From Vibrio sp. 10N (GTDB lineage Bacteria; Pseudomonadota; Gammaproteobacteria; Enterobacterales; Vibrionaceae), in the NCBI RefSeq assembly GCF_036245475.1, contig NZ_BTPM01000001.1:1240001-1304000 (forward strand): a stretch of DNA of 64,000 nucleotides, written 5' to 3'. Shown piece by piece: positions 42,658 through 51,669 of this stretch. A program made the translations under genes and the position numbers. How positions within the stretch are numbered: the first letter of the stretch is position 1; every line of letters begins with the position of its first letter. The notes beneath the pieces were generated by a model. It saw nothing but the letters and a program-made list of their open reading frames with translations, was not told where the DNA came from and did not search any database.

Positions 42658-42663
42658 AGTGAC

Positions 42664-43434
42664 TCACTTGAAAAGGTGTTGCAGAGCGCGGCTGACAGGA
42701 AGTTTGCTCCCAGCCACATAAGCGTTCATTTTTCCAGTGAGATCTTTTTTCACCTTTTCGAGCTTATGAAGATTGATCATCGTTGAGCGGTGAATCTGCC
42801 AAAAACAGTCAGGATCAAGCTGGTTTGATAGCTCTTTGATGCTACTACGTAGCACATATTCGCGTTTGTCATCGGTGACTAAGGTAACGTACTTATCTTC
42901 GGCTTTTAGGTAGGCAATATCGTCGACTGATACGAGATGAATTTCGTCTTGCTTACTGGCTTTAAGCCATTTAGAAAATTGTGGTGTGGCATTCAGGGAC
43001 AGCTTTTCCAAGTTGGCCATGAGCGAGCTAAGCTCAGGGGCTGCGCTATGTGAAGACAGGCGCGATTTGGCTTTTTCACAAGCCTCAATAAGTCTTGTTT
43101 CATCAATGGGCTTGAGTAAGTAATCCACCGCATTAGCTTCAAACGCACTGACAGCATAGTGATCAAACGCGGTAATAAAGATGATCAGAGGGGCTGGTTT
43201 ATCGCTGTTTGATGAACGTTTAGCGATCTCTCGCGCAACATCCAGTCCGGTTTTTCCCGGCATTTGAATATCTAGAAACGCCACATCGATGTGTTCCTTT
43301 TCGATAGCGGAAAGCGCTTGTTCGCCGTTTTCACATTTCGCAACGACGTCGAGCTCAGGCCAAGCGTCAGCCAACAACTTGTCGAGGTGGAATCGAAGGA
43401 GCGGTTCGTCGTCAGCAATCAGTGCTTTTATCAT
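42664..43434 (-). CDS. LytTR-type response regulator of the six-gene operon
   Basis: A 256-residue response regulator. The receiver has D8-D9, phospho-acceptor Asp55 (FLDIQMPG) and a Lys in YLLKPID. The C-terminal LytTR DNA-binding domain (about 150-256) includes DDIAYLKAEDKYVTLVT and FWQIHRSTMINL. LytTR proteins usually bind pairs of about 9-bp direct repeats spaced about two helical turns apart. The gene follows the histidine kinase with a 13-base gap and ends the operon. Its likely targets include the operon's own promoter, where 20-bp-period repeats occur at 48612-48665. Confidence 0.92.
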   Translation of the reverse strand: MIKALIADDEPLLRFHLDKLLADAWPELDVVAKCENGEQALSAIEKEHIDVAFLDIQMPGKTGLDVAREIAKRSSNSDKPAPLIIFITAFDHYAVSAFEANAVDYLLKPIDETRLIEACEKAKSRLSSHSAAPELSSLMANLEKLSLNATPQFSKWLKASKQDEIHLVSVDDIAYLKAEDKYVTLVTDDKREYVLRSSIKELSNQLDPDCFWQIHRSTMINLHKLEKVKKDLTGKMNAYVAGSKLPVSRALQHLFK

Positions 43435-43447
43435 AATTCATCCAAAA

Positions 43448-44485
43448 TTATTGAGCGTCGAGCGGTAAAATAATGGTGGCGGTTACGCCACCTTGTGCGT
43501 TCTCAGTGATTGTTAGCGTGGCTCTGCCTTGATACATGGCATTGAGCCGAGATTTTGCATTCTTGATCCCGATACCATGACCCGCATTATCGCTATTGGC
43601 TGAGAGACCTAGTCCGTTATCTACGACCTTTAGTATGCATTGATTGCCTTTGTTTTGTGCCTCAATGGCAACCTTGCCCCCTTTGACACTAGGTTCAATA
43701 CCGTGCTTGATAGCATTCTCTACCAGCGGTTGAAGTAGATAAGGCGGAATCATCACATGGCTGGCTTCATCTGAAATATCAAACGTTGCCGTTAGTCTGT
43801 CACCTAAGCGCGTCCCTTGGATAGCTAGGTAGGCTTCCAATAACTTCATTTCCGAGGCGATGGTGACATGACTACTACGGTGTCCTGTCATAGACGCTCT
43901 CAGCAAAGTGGTCAGCTTATCGAGCATCACTTTGGCTTGCTCAGGGTTGGCATCAATGAGCACGCTGACATTGGCAAGGGTGTTAAACAGAAAGTGCGGT
44001 TCAATTTGACTTTGCAACTGCTTAAGCTCGGATTCGACTAAGGCTTTTTCTTGCTCGATTTGGTCACGCTTGGTTTGTTCCAGAGCTTGTTGCAGTCTCA
44101 TTTTCTGCTCTTGAGCATGAAAAAAGTAGAAGCAGATTGAGGTAAATATAATGCCAAGGAAAAAGATCGGCTTTATGCCGTTCCACACATCGAATCCCGG
44201 ATATTTACTCACCCAAAAATAGGCATTTACCGTACCAAGCGCGACGGCTGAGGATAGCGTTATGGCGAGCGATAGAGTGCGCTGTTGATTCAGTGTCGGC
44301 ACAAAACGAGCAAGCGCCCAAGAGATGAACACGGCGCTGTAACCATAGCCAAGGCTTATCATCAGGTTCTCATAATAAGGTGCCGACCAAATGGATGCGG
44401 TGATCACAGCAATTAAGGCGCAGAACAGAGTTGTGAACAACAGTGAGCGAGCCCAGCCATTCTCCGCCATTGGAATAGTCATCAT
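43448..44485 (-). CDS. LytS/YehU-type sensor histidine kinase of the six-gene operon
   Basis: A 345-residue inner-membrane kinase. Four hydrophobic segments (about 15-35, 43-62, 72-92 and 105-123) are followed by a short coiled coil, then the His_kinase motif QSQIEPHFLFNTL with phospho-His164. The ATPase N box is LVENAIKHG and the G box DNGLGL...GHGIGIKN. There is no large periplasmic loop, so it probably senses a signal within the membrane, or the transporter itself. Its ATG overlaps the stop of the barrel gene (TAATG), implying coupled translation. It pairs with the LytTR regulator downstream. Confidence 0.92.
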   Translation of the reverse strand: MMTIPMAENGWARSLLFTTLFCALIAVITASIWSAPYYENLMISLGYGYSAVFISWALARFVPTLNQQRTLSLAITLSSAVALGTVNAYFWVSKYPGFDVWNGIKPIFFLGIIFTSICFYFFHAQEQKMRLQQALEQTKRDQIEQEKALVESELKQLQSQIEPHFLFNTLANVSVLIDANPEQAKVMLDKLTTLLRASMTGHRSSHVTIASEMKLLEAYLAIQGTRLGDRLTATFDISDEASHVMIPPYLLQPLVENAIKHGIEPSVKGGKVAIEAQNKGNQCILKVVDNGLGLSANSDNAGHGIGIKNAKSRLNAMYQGRATLTITENAQGGVTATIILPLDAQ

Positions 44486-45825
44486 TAGAAACGTCCTTTT
44501 AGATTAATCAATATGTTATAGGTATCCGGTAAATTTGCATACACGCTATTCGTTGCCCCGGTCACGAATCGTGCTGCAAGTTCGAGGTTAAAACTGGTAT
44601 CGCCAGTATCAACCACATCAAAATCGAGCCACTGTGTAGCGATAATGCCGCCATCTTCTGGTGCTATCATGATATCCAGTCGCGGGTGCATGCTACGCAG
44701 TAGGTGACTGTCTTTGCTCCACTGCCACTGACGCCAGAAAATAGGGTCAAGCCGACCGTGCAGCATGACGTTGTGCTGTACGATGTTTTGCTGGCTGTAG
44801 CCAAGTGCAAAAGATTGAGAGGTGGGGTTAAATCTCGGGTCATTAGAGCTGGCGTACTGATTAGCGCTATCCCATTCAGATTGACTCCAGGCTCGCGAGT
44901 CGTACCAATACTCTCCAATTACACTTAGGCCAGACTCGTGCGACCAAGTGCTTCCTACTAATACTTGGCTGGCATTGCTTTTCTCGGTGAGACTCGCCGG
45001 TTGATTTGGTGTGATGTCATAGCCTTGGTAGCGACGCGAATAGGAAATCGAGGCGTGTGCTGACCATGCTTGGTTGAATACATTGACTAGGCTGCCACCA
45101 AGGAGTCCCTGACGAACATTGTCGTAATAGCCAATCATTTGCAGCTCAAGATCACCCAGTAAGCGATAATATTTACCACCCAGTCCTTGCTGCTCGGTAG
45201 CGCGGCCATACTCAGAGGTGTCGAGCTGACTCCAACTTGAATCAGTGGTGATGAGCGTCCATTCCGATTCAAGTCCATAGTGAGACAGCGCCAGTGTGCC
45301 TGCGCCTTCTTCAATCTGTATGCCCACAGGGTTACGGCGATAAGGGGTGAAAATGTCCAGCACGCGGTAGCCATAGCCCACACCCCAGTCGATACGTGCC
45401 TTACCCATGAGAACGTCCCATTCAGAATCACCGAAAGTCACGCTGGCCTCATAAGTCAGTGTAGAGATGACTGTATCGAATTGGCGTTGGTCATGGCCGT
45501 CAGGTGTATTGTCATATATTGATGTGCCAAGTAGAGCCACATTGGCGCTAACAGAATGGAACTGCGCATTGATATCGAGCAGGGCATTGACTTGCTCGTG
45601 GCTGCGATCGCTTTGCTCTGGCAAGAATGCACTCTCTCCGCCACCAATGGACTGCAAATTCACTTGATAGTCGGTTTCAATATCGAGTGCATCCCAAGAA
45701 GAGTCAGAGGCGCTTGCTAAGTTGGCGCTTAGGAGAAGAACTAGCGCCGCAGGCACCCAAGCTATGCGCTTGGGTGCAGGTAAGCTGTGTCTCAAGCCAT
45801 GCTCTAAGCAAGGTTGGGCGTTCAT
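44485..45825 (-). CDS. Predicted outer-membrane beta-barrel of the ABC/LytSR operon
   Basis: A 446-residue protein with a signal peptide (hydrophobic stretch about 24-37, cleavage near NLASA-SDSS). The mature part is beta-strand-rich with many alternating aromatic and polar stretches. It contains WDVLMGKARIDWGVGYGYR, reminiscent of porin-like or DUF1302/alginate-export-type barrels, and ends in a C-terminal Phe (NLKGRF), the usual BAM recognition signal. I do not recognise a named family. It starts by ATGA overlap with the LolA-like gene and its stop overlaps the kinase start. Its place suggests it completes an inner-to-outer membrane route. Confidence 0.8.
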   Translation of the reverse strand: MNAQPCLEHGLRHSLPAPKRIAWVPAALVLLLSANLASASDSSWDALDIETDYQVNLQSIGGGESAFLPEQSDRSHEQVNALLDINAQFHSVSANVALLGTSIYDNTPDGHDQRQFDTVISTLTYEASVTFGDSEWDVLMGKARIDWGVGYGYRVLDIFTPYRRNPVGIQIEEGAGTLALSHYGLESEWTLITTDSSWSQLDTSEYGRATEQQGLGGKYYRLLGDLELQMIGYYDNVRQGLLGGSLVNVFNQAWSAHASISYSRRYQGYDITPNQPASLTEKSNASQVLVGSTWSHESGLSVIGEYWYDSRAWSQSEWDSANQYASSNDPRFNPTSQSFALGYSQQNIVQHNVMLHGRLDPIFWRQWQWSKDSHLLRSMHPRLDIMIAPEDGGIIATQWLDFDVVDTGDTSFNLELAARFVTGATNSVYANLPDTYNILINLKGRF

Positions 45826-46607
45826 AGCTCGACTCGCTTATTTTTAGACAGATACGCCGGGTTGTAGTACTTGTCGGCGAGCTGCTGCGGCGTAACCTCT
45901 TGGTAGTCGATAACCGTCTTTTTGTCGGTTTGGATTTGATCGAGCAAGACCATAGTGACTACGCGTCTTTGGCCTTCACGCTCTCCAGATTCAAATAGTG
46001 CCTTTTTGGCCAGTTTGCCAGAAGTAAGGTAGAGGTCTGCTCGCACTGGAAAACCGCTCTGTTTCTCGACCCAAAGATCAATCGATTGATAGCTCGCGCC
46101 CGCTGTTTTTGCCTTTAGAGAAAGCCGAAGTGTAGGTTCAGAATCAGCACCGGAAATATTACTTTGCTCTGAGACGATTTCACCTGTGTAATCTTGGCTC
46201 CAAGTCAGTGTGGAGACATCGCCCACAGACGCATCACCTAACAGTTTTTGCATCGGTGTGATGCGGATGGGTCTACGACTTTTTGGCATCACTAGCCAAT
46301 AGTTGTCACCAAGCATCAACATCTTTTGACCTTGCTCGACTTTGGACTTAAATAGCACCAAAGATTCTCGGTCTGGTCTCAAGTACACTTCATATTGGCG
46401 GGTCTTATCAAGCTCGCCATCTTGATAGAGCGCAACTTCGGTAACCACTTTAGAAGCTGCGTCCTCTAGGCGGTAGTCATCGGCGATCGATAGTATCTCT
46501 GCAGCGCTGGTATCTTTAGATATTGTGTTGGCTTGCGCTTGCCAGCTGGCACAGATTGTGACTAGTGATGCTATTAATAGCGGCTGTTTTTGAATCCAAT
46601 TAAACAT
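45822..46607 (-). CDS. LolA-like periplasmic protein (outer-membrane lipoprotein-sorting family)
   Basis: A 261-residue exported protein. The signal peptide ends at about residue 26 (WQAQA-NTIS). The mature sequence matches the outer-membrane lipoprotein-sorting (LolA-like) family as I recall it: a half-open beta-barrel with YEVYLRPDRESLVLFKS, WLVMPKSRRPIRITPMQ and DLWVEKQSGFPVRADLY. It is not the housekeeping LolA by length or sequence. The start at 46607 overlaps the permease stop by 8 bases; a longer reading to 46709 lies inside the permease gene and lacks a signal peptide. It probably ferries a hydrophobic cargo from the ABC exporter to the outer membrane. Confidence 0.87.
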   Translation of the reverse strand: MFNWIQKQPLLIASLVTICASWQAQANTISKDTSAAEILSIADDYRLEDAASKVVTEVALYQDGELDKTRQYEVYLRPDRESLVLFKSKVEQGQKMLMLGDNYWLVMPKSRRPIRITPMQKLLGDASVGDVSTLTWSQDYTGEIVSEQSNISGADSEPTLRLSLKAKTAGASYQSIDLWVEKQSGFPVRADLYLTSGKLAKKALFESGEREGQRRVVTMVLLDQIQTDKKTVIDYQEVTPQQLADKYYNPAYLSKNKRVEL

Positions 46608-47838
46608 AAGCAAGTGCCTCCGTAATAGGTCGTTTGGTACCTTTGCGTGCGGAAATAAACGCAGCAAACACGCAGATGATGATGACGGCGATGCCCGCGT
46701 AGGTAGCAACGTTCAATGAGAATACGAGCTCCAATGGGTAGCCTTCACTTCGCCCCGGTGGTGGTGGCATTTGAATATTGGCAACTTGAAGAAACAGCGT
46801 GGTGAACCAGGCAAACAGGGCGCCAGCAACGCTACCAACCATACCGATGAGTATCGACTCACGGACAAACATGGCGATGATCTCTCGTGGGTAACTGCCC
46901 ATTGCGGACAGAGCGCCAATTTCACGTGTACGTTCAGACACGGTCATCGACATCGTGTTAAATAGCGCCACAAATACCACTAAGCCAAGCACGATACCGA
47001 GGACACCAAAGATGCCGTTGTAGAGGCCGCGAACCTTGTTGTAGAAAAACGCGCGCTCGTACCATGGGGTGAGTTGTAAGTTGGCAAAGGCAGGGTCGCT
47101 GTCGAGTGCTTTAGTTACTGCTATTGAGGCCGAGTCTGTCAGTCTGGTGTCGTTTAAGTAGATAGACACTGCGCTGACTTTATCACTGGCGAGCAGAGAT
47201 TGTGCACTCGATAGACGAACATGAATCTGGCGTTTATCGAGTTCAGGAACGCCGGTACTGTAGGTGCCCACAACTTGGAAATCCATCGCATTGAGCACAC
47301 CATCCGTCGTAGTCGCAAGCAGCGTTACCCAATCCCCAACGCGAACAGACAGGTTATTGGCCAGTTCATTGGCGATCATAATGCCGTCTTCGCTGGATTC
47401 GGTAAGCGCGCTGCCAGTTTGCAAACCAATGAAATCTTCACGCAGAACAAACTCACTGGGCTCAACACCATTGCCGACAAAAATAGAGGACTTTCGGCCA
47501 TTGGATATCAAACCAGAGAAATAGATCCTTGGTTGAATTCCCTTGGTTTCGAGTGTTTGACTGAGCAGTCCGTTAAGCGTTTGGTACTGAGCAATACCAT
47601 TTTGCAGTGGCATTTCTTCTTCACGCTCAAAGTAGCCGGGTTGGCTTAAGGTAATATGGCCAACATCGTTCGCGGTGGAGCGCTCGAGTGATTGATAGGT
47701 AAACAAGCCAAAACCCGCTGCCGCGGTAAGCGCAAAGATAGCAATCGCAACGATGATTAATGACAACAGTGTGCGGCGCTTGTTTCTAACCAGATATAGG
47801 CTTGCGGTTTTAAAGCCCTGTAGTTGTGCTGAAATCAT
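46600..47838 (-). CDS. MacB/LolCE-type ABC transporter permease
   Basis: A 412-residue inner-membrane protein with the FtsX/MacB topology. One N-terminal helix (about 24-48) is followed by a large periplasmic domain (about 50-270) and three C-terminal helices (about 275-298, 325-350 and 378-400). FNTMSMTVSERTREIGALSAMG is the typical coupling-helix region. Such permeases work by mechanotransmission, extracting lipids, lipoproteins or peptides rather than pumping through a channel. It overlaps the ATPase stop by ATGA. No MacA-type adaptor is present; the LolA-like protein takes that place. Confidence 0.92.
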   Translation of the reverse strand: MISAQLQGFKTASLYLVRNKRRTLLSLIIVAIAIFALTAAAGFGLFTYQSLERSTANDVGHITLSQPGYFEREEEMPLQNGIAQYQTLNGLLSQTLETKGIQPRIYFSGLISNGRKSSIFVGNGVEPSEFVLREDFIGLQTGSALTESSEDGIMIANELANNLSVRVGDWVTLLATTTDGVLNAMDFQVVGTYSTGVPELDKRQIHVRLSSAQSLLASDKVSAVSIYLNDTRLTDSASIAVTKALDSDPAFANLQLTPWYERAFFYNKVRGLYNGIFGVLGIVLGLVVFVALFNTMSMTVSERTREIGALSAMGSYPREIIAMFVRESILIGMVGSVAGALFAWFTTLFLQVANIQMPPPPGRSEGYPLELVFSLNVATYAGIAVIIICVFAAFISARKGTKRPITEALAYV

Positions 47839-48539
47839 GCGATCTCCTTACTTAGCTCAATCGGCTGATGTTGTGGCATGGAAGAGAGCGTGCCGTCGAC
47901 CAGTTCAATGGTGCGGTCACAGCGGCTGGACATACGACTGTCGTGCGTGGCGACGATGAAAGTCGTGCCTTGCTCATGACTAAGCTTCTTCATTAACTCG
48001 ACGATTTGCCCTGCGGATTTGCTGTCTAGACTGGCGGTTGGTTCATCGGCAATGACCAACTGTGGGTTGTGAATTAGTGCTCTGGCGATGGCTACGCGCT
48101 GCTGCTGGCCGCCGGAAAGGTGGTCGGGGCGATGGTGCTTGACCTCACCAAGTCCCACACGCTCTAGCCATTGCTCGGCAATTTGCATGCGTTCTTGGTA
48201 AGAGACTTTGTTGAGCATGAGCGGGTAAGCGACATTCTCCAGTGCCGTCATTACTGGGATTAGGTTAAAGCGCTGGAACACGAAACCAATATTCTCACGG
48301 CGAAAGCGGGTTAGTGCTTTAGCGTCTTTACTCATGGTATTGCTCGCGAAATGAATCTCGCCGTCATAGTTGGTGTCGAGCAGCCCTAAGATATTCAGTA
48401 ATGTACTCTTCCCTGAACCCGACGGCCCACACAAAGCGACGATTTCACCAGTCTGAATCGTGCCGGAAATGTGTTTAAGCGCTTCTACATCGTTTGCGCC
48501 CATGATGTAGCGTTTGTGTAGTTGGTGGAACGTAATCAT
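47835..48539 (-). CDS. LolD/MacB-type ABC transporter ATPase
   Basis: A 234-residue ATP-binding subunit. Walker A is GPSGSGKST (about 38-46), the Q-loop lies in [10 protein letters not shown], the signature is [15 protein letters not shown], Walker B is [12 protein letters not shown], and the switch His is in VATHD. It belongs to the LolD/MacB/FtsE group that energises FtsX-type permeases. It has the best ribosome binding site of the operon (AAGGAG, 7 bases from the ATG) and is its first gene. Translational overlaps continue through five downstream genes to the LytTR regulator. Confidence 0.95.
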   Translation of the reverse strand: MITFHQLHKRYIMGANDVEALKHISGTIQTGEIVALCGPSGSGKSTLLNILGLLDTNYDGEIHFASNTMSKDAKALTRFRRENIGFVFQRFNLIPVMTALENVAYPLMLNKVSYQERMQIAEQWLERVGLGEVKHHRPDHLSGGQQQRVAIARALIHNPQLVIADEPTASLDSKSAGQIVELMKKLSHEQGTTFIVATHDSRMSSRCDRTIELVDGTLSSMPQHQPIELSKEIA

Positions 48540-48611
48540 ATCGACTCCTTGCGATACTTTTCGATTGGTGTGCGTTCAATTTACTAAGTCGAGCAGGGCG
48601 CCGCTTCGTGA

Positions 48612-48665
48612 TGCGACAAATGGTGATTTTTGGAGATAAACGGTTAGTAATGGGGATAAATGGTT
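48612..48665 (-). promoter_or_regulatory. Three direct repeats with 20-bp period, candidate LytTR operator
   Basis: TGCGACAAATGGTG (48612), GGAGATAAACGGTT (48632) and GGGGATAAATGGTT (48652) lie exactly 20 bases apart, 73-126 bases upstream of the ABC operon start. The last two match at 12 of 14 positions. Direct repeats on one helix face suit a LytTR dimer, but the match to the published LytTR consensus is only partial. Confidence 0.5.
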
Positions 48666-48735
48666 TTCAAGAAAATGATCGAATTGTCAGTGGCTACGTT
48701 GAAAGAGAAGAGATTCACAATGGGCATTGAGAAAC

Positions 48736-48963
48736 ATGAGTTCGACGATAAATAAGTTTAATCCCAACAAGTTACTGAATAGCAAGTGGACCGCAGTGAC
48801 ACCAAAACAGAAAGAGAAGCACTTTATTGTGGTTGAAGTAGAGCGCGATGATGAAGGCGTGGTGATTGGTTGTCAGTTAGAGGCGATTATGTCGAAGCGA
48901 GCGATAGAGATGGACTGGCGTGAGTTGAAGGATAGGGGGAGTTGGTTGCAGGGGTGGAAGTGA
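48736..48963 (+). CDS. TIGR02450-family Trp-rich small protein
   Basis: A 75-residue basic protein. NKFNPNKLLNSKWTAVTP, KEKHFIVVEVE, LEAIMSKR and the Trp-rich end MDWRELKDRGSWLQGWK match the TIGR02450 family as I remember it. The role is unknown. The ATG at 48736 is chosen over a TTG three codons earlier. It is divergent from the ABC/LytSR operon and shares its regulatory region. Nothing in the sequence suggests export. Confidence 0.85.
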   Translation: MSSTINKFNPNKLLNSKWTAVTPKQKEKHFIVVEVERDDEGVVIGCQLEAIMSKRAIEMDWRELKDRGSWLQGWK

Positions 48964-49635
48964 GAGATCGTTATATGCTCGTCGGTCTTCGGACTGTATT
49001 CTTCAAACTCCACGTACCGACCGTCTTTCCTGTGCAGGCAGACATCTTACCGTAGCGGGCACTGACCGGCTTTTTAATGCTGAAAATTCAGTTCACTGAC
49101 GTTGCTATACCAGTAGTTACTGATCGATTGTCAATACTCAATTTTCGTAACGAACATTTGCCACTTTTCTCGTTTCAACCCCAACAAATAACAGCGTCAT
49201 TCCCTTGAAAAAGGGAATCCCACTCAGCGCGTTGCTAAGTTGAGATTCGTGACTTGGTCGAAGATTTTCAGTTATCTACACGTGGTAGGAGAATCTCACT
49301 TTTGTGAGGATGAGGAATATATTGTGAGAGAAGGGTTTAGAATAACCAACAAGCTTTTGTGCAGAATCGTGCTGGTTGGAGGGGGTAACACGAAAATGCC
49401 CCATTATCATTTTCAGCTATAACATGCGTGTTCGAAGACAACCGGAATTTACCCTAATTCTGCTCATGTGAAGGCAACAAGAATCATGCAGTAAAATGTT
49501 TTTTTATGTTGGTAAGGTCGCTTCGGGACAATAGCGAGTTACGAGCAGCGTAAATGAGCGTACAGTATCTCTAGGTGGGTAAAGAACAGCATTATGAACG
49601 TCTCGTTGCGTCCATAACGCTGGCTTCTAAAGCAC
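48964..49635. other. Gene-free region with a diverged repeat copy
   Basis: 672 bases with no convincing gene. It holds copy C1 of the 125-bp repeat (49192-49316). Left of it there is a loose CGTCGGTC/GACCGAC-type dyad (about 48978-49032). The right part shows nothing recognisable. Confidence 0.6.
49192..49316 (+). repeat. 125-bp repeat core, diverged copy C1
   Basis: Exactly 125 bases in alignment with the A and B copies, but clearly diverged. Hairpin one reads ATTCCC/GGGAAT instead of ATCCCC/GGGGAT, with compensating changes in both arms. The GTCGAAGATTTTCAGTT centre is conserved. Confidence 0.85.
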
Positions 49636-50571
49636 TTAATTCGAAGTTGTTGCCAAGACTTGCGATTTCTTAACCTCAACTAAAGCGGCTGCATCAGGCT
49701 TTAGGAACTCGTGTTTTTTGCCATCTGTATATATAGCGGGGATAAGTGTTTTGCTGAACTTAGGTGATTGATAAAACATGTACCCTTGAGGCAAGCGCGA
49801 AGTTAGCTCTTTCAGGAAAATATCTAACCCATCAGGTCTATCGAATGGTGCGATTTTGTTTTTGATAAGATATTGGTGATTAAAACCATACACCCCTGAA
49901 AGCTTAGTATCGTGTGAGCTGACATATTGATTCTCGGCTGAAATTAGCGATGTGTGACCTTCAACTAACCCGTATTTTTCATTGTGAGCATAGAACTCAC
50001 GCTCATAAAATCCGTAACTGATATCAGTACCTTTAATTCTATACTCTGTCTCCTGGTATATCTTCGCTCCGGTTAAAGACGCAGAACTTTCCGGCTTTAC
50101 TACTACCTTTTCGAGATCGACCCCATATTCAGCTAATAGTGTAATGGCATGATGCTGTATCGTCTCTTGTGCAAGATTTTTAGCTCGCAGACCATTTTCA
50201 GCTTGTTCACTAGGCATAGCAATCAGCCAATGAGAGTAAGCTGCTGGGTGGTTGGCTGTAGCAATATTACCTGCGGCCCCGCCAGCAACGTCGATGACAC
50301 CTGTTAAATTCCCAGTAAGTACACTCAGTGTGCCAATCACAAGCGAAACATCTCCAGGGGACTTATCTGCAAAAGCTTTTTCAATTTCGTGTATATCGTC
50401 AACAGAATAATCTCTAAGCGGACTTTCAGTAGTCTGCCAAAGGACGGTCTGAGGTTGCATAAGTGAGGTCTGTTCTGCGAGCAAAAGTGCTTCACTTTTG
50501 GGGCCTATGGGCTCTGAACTAGAGCATCCGTAAAGGGAAGTGACTATTAATAACGTACTCAATTTATTCAT
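49636..50571 (-). CDS. Unknown lipoprotein flanked by repeat arrays
   Basis: A 311-residue lipoprotein. The signal peptide ends in LYGC with the acylated Cys at 16, followed by Ser-Ser-Ser, favouring outer-membrane sorting. A Gly/Ala-rich hydrophobic stretch (VIGTLSVLTGNLTGVIDVAGGAAG type, about 78-101) may be a membrane-associated hairpin. The rest is mixed alpha/beta. I recognise no family. AAGGA lies 6 bases before the ATG at 50571. A 125-bp repeat copy lies downstream and an array of three lies upstream, which suggests an accessory insertion relative to the neighbouring core genes. Confidence 0.75.
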   Translation of the reverse strand: MNKLSTLLIVTSLYGCSSSEPIGPKSEALLLAEQTSLMQPQTVLWQTTESPLRDYSVDDIHEIEKAFADKSPGDVSLVIGTLSVLTGNLTGVIDVAGGAAGNIATANHPAAYSHWLIAMPSEQAENGLRAKNLAQETIQHHAITLLAEYGVDLEKVVVKPESSASLTGAKIYQETEYRIKGTDISYGFYEREFYAHNEKYGLVEGHTSLISAENQYVSSHDTKLSGVYGFNHQYLIKNKIAPFDRPDGLDIFLKELTSRLPQGYMFYQSPKFSKTLIPAIYTDGKKHEFLKPDAAALVEVKKSQVLATTSN

Positions 50572-50937
50572 GAAAATTCCTTTTATAAAATGAATATAGA
50601 GTGATGTTATCAAGAAGGAATTTAGTCAGTAAACCAATGATAGTACTTCTAGGTTAACTCTGAGACTTAGCCCAAAGTATTCTTTCAGAAGTATTGTTTT
50701 ACTCATGTTAGCCTCAGTGCAAAAGCTTAACTTTAATCTTTATATCAATATATTACATGTAATTTCATTGGTTTGACCTGTTGTGGTTCTGCTCAATAAG
50801 CGAGCTCCTGCGGGTAGTTTAGTAAAGGGCGTGACGTCTACTACTTCTTTAATGAACCAAATCACAGAATAACTGATCCAGGCATGTTACTAACTTGAAA
50901 ATGCCCCTTTTCGTGTTTCACACCATCCTCAAAAAAT

Positions 50938-51062
50938 CACTGTCATCCCCTTGAAAAAGGGGATCTCATTCAGCGCATCGTGAAGCTGATTTACGTGATT
51001 TAGTCGAAGATTTTCAGTTGCCTACACGCGGTGAGAGATCCTCACTTTCGTGAGGATGACGG
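50938..51062 (+). repeat. 125-bp repeat core, copy B1
   Basis: TTCAGCGCATCGTG type. It differs from A2 and from A3 by one base each. The shared block with A2 extends about 40 bases left and 90 bases right of the core. Confidence 0.9.
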
Positions 51063-51181
51063 CTATATGGGGGTATGTTAGAAATGAAGGGATGTAGAGA
51101 ACTTCTGTCGAAGGACGTGCTGACGCCTATCTCGGCAAACACGTCTTTGCCCCATTTTGCGTTTCAAACCAACCCAAAAAT

Positions 51182-51306
51182 CACCGTCATCCCCTTGAAA
51201 AAGGGGATCTCATGCGGCGCGTCGCGAAGCTGATTTACGTCACTTAGTCGAAGATTTTCAGTCACCTAAACGCGGTAGGAGCTCCTCACTTTCGTGAGGA
51301 TGACGT
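51182..51306 (+). repeat. 125-bp repeat core, copy B2
   Basis: GCGGCGCGTCGCG type, with private changes (CACCGTCAT start, GAGCTCC instead of GAGATCC). It keeps both hairpins. Confidence 0.88.
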
Positions 51307-51422
51307 CCATATGGGGTATGTTAGAAATGAAGGGATGTAGAGCATTTTTGTCCAGATGTGTGCTAGCGGGGCATGTAACACAAAAATGCCCCATTTCGCG
51401 CTTCCTCCCCCCCAAAAAAAAT

Positions 51423-51547
51423 CACTGTCATCCCCTTGAAAAAGGGGATCTCATGCGGCGCGTCGCGAAGCTGAATTACGTGACTTAGTCGAATATTTTC
51501 AGTCAATTACACGCGGTAAGAGATCCTCACTTTCGTGAGGATGACGG
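51423..51547 (+). repeat. 125-bp repeat core, copy B3
   Basis: Identical at all 125 positions to copy A1 at 24290. The right flank is also shared (ATATGGGGTATGTTAGAAAT and onward to TTTCTATCCA). Confidence 0.92.
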
Positions 51548-51645
51548 ATATATGGGGTATGTTAGAAATGAAGGGATGTAGAGCATTTCTATCCAAAAAT
51601 GAGCTAACGAGAACTCCTTAAAAATCTGGCGTGCGCGTTGAGTAG

Positions 51646-51669
51646 ATCCGCATCAAGTGCGGAATGACG
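51646..51669 (+). repeat. Isolated half-element of the repeat family
   Basis: ATCCGCA/TGCGGAAT hairpin followed by GACG, the outward half of the same palindromic family. Another, with CCTCACCTGAGTGAGGGTGAC, lies at 51771-51791. Confidence 0.55.

Noticed and set aside
49240..49422. Open frame of 60 codons near repeat copy C1
   Set aside because: Starts inside the repeat and has no ribosome binding site or recognisable pattern.
51294..51488. Open frame of 64 codons in array B
   Set aside because: Shares its tail with the frame in array A because both read through the same 125-bp repeat; not a gene.
50898..51600. Integron cassette array (attC/VCR sites)
   Set aside because: No attC core sites, no cassette genes between the repeats and no integrase; the hairpins face differently from attC sites.
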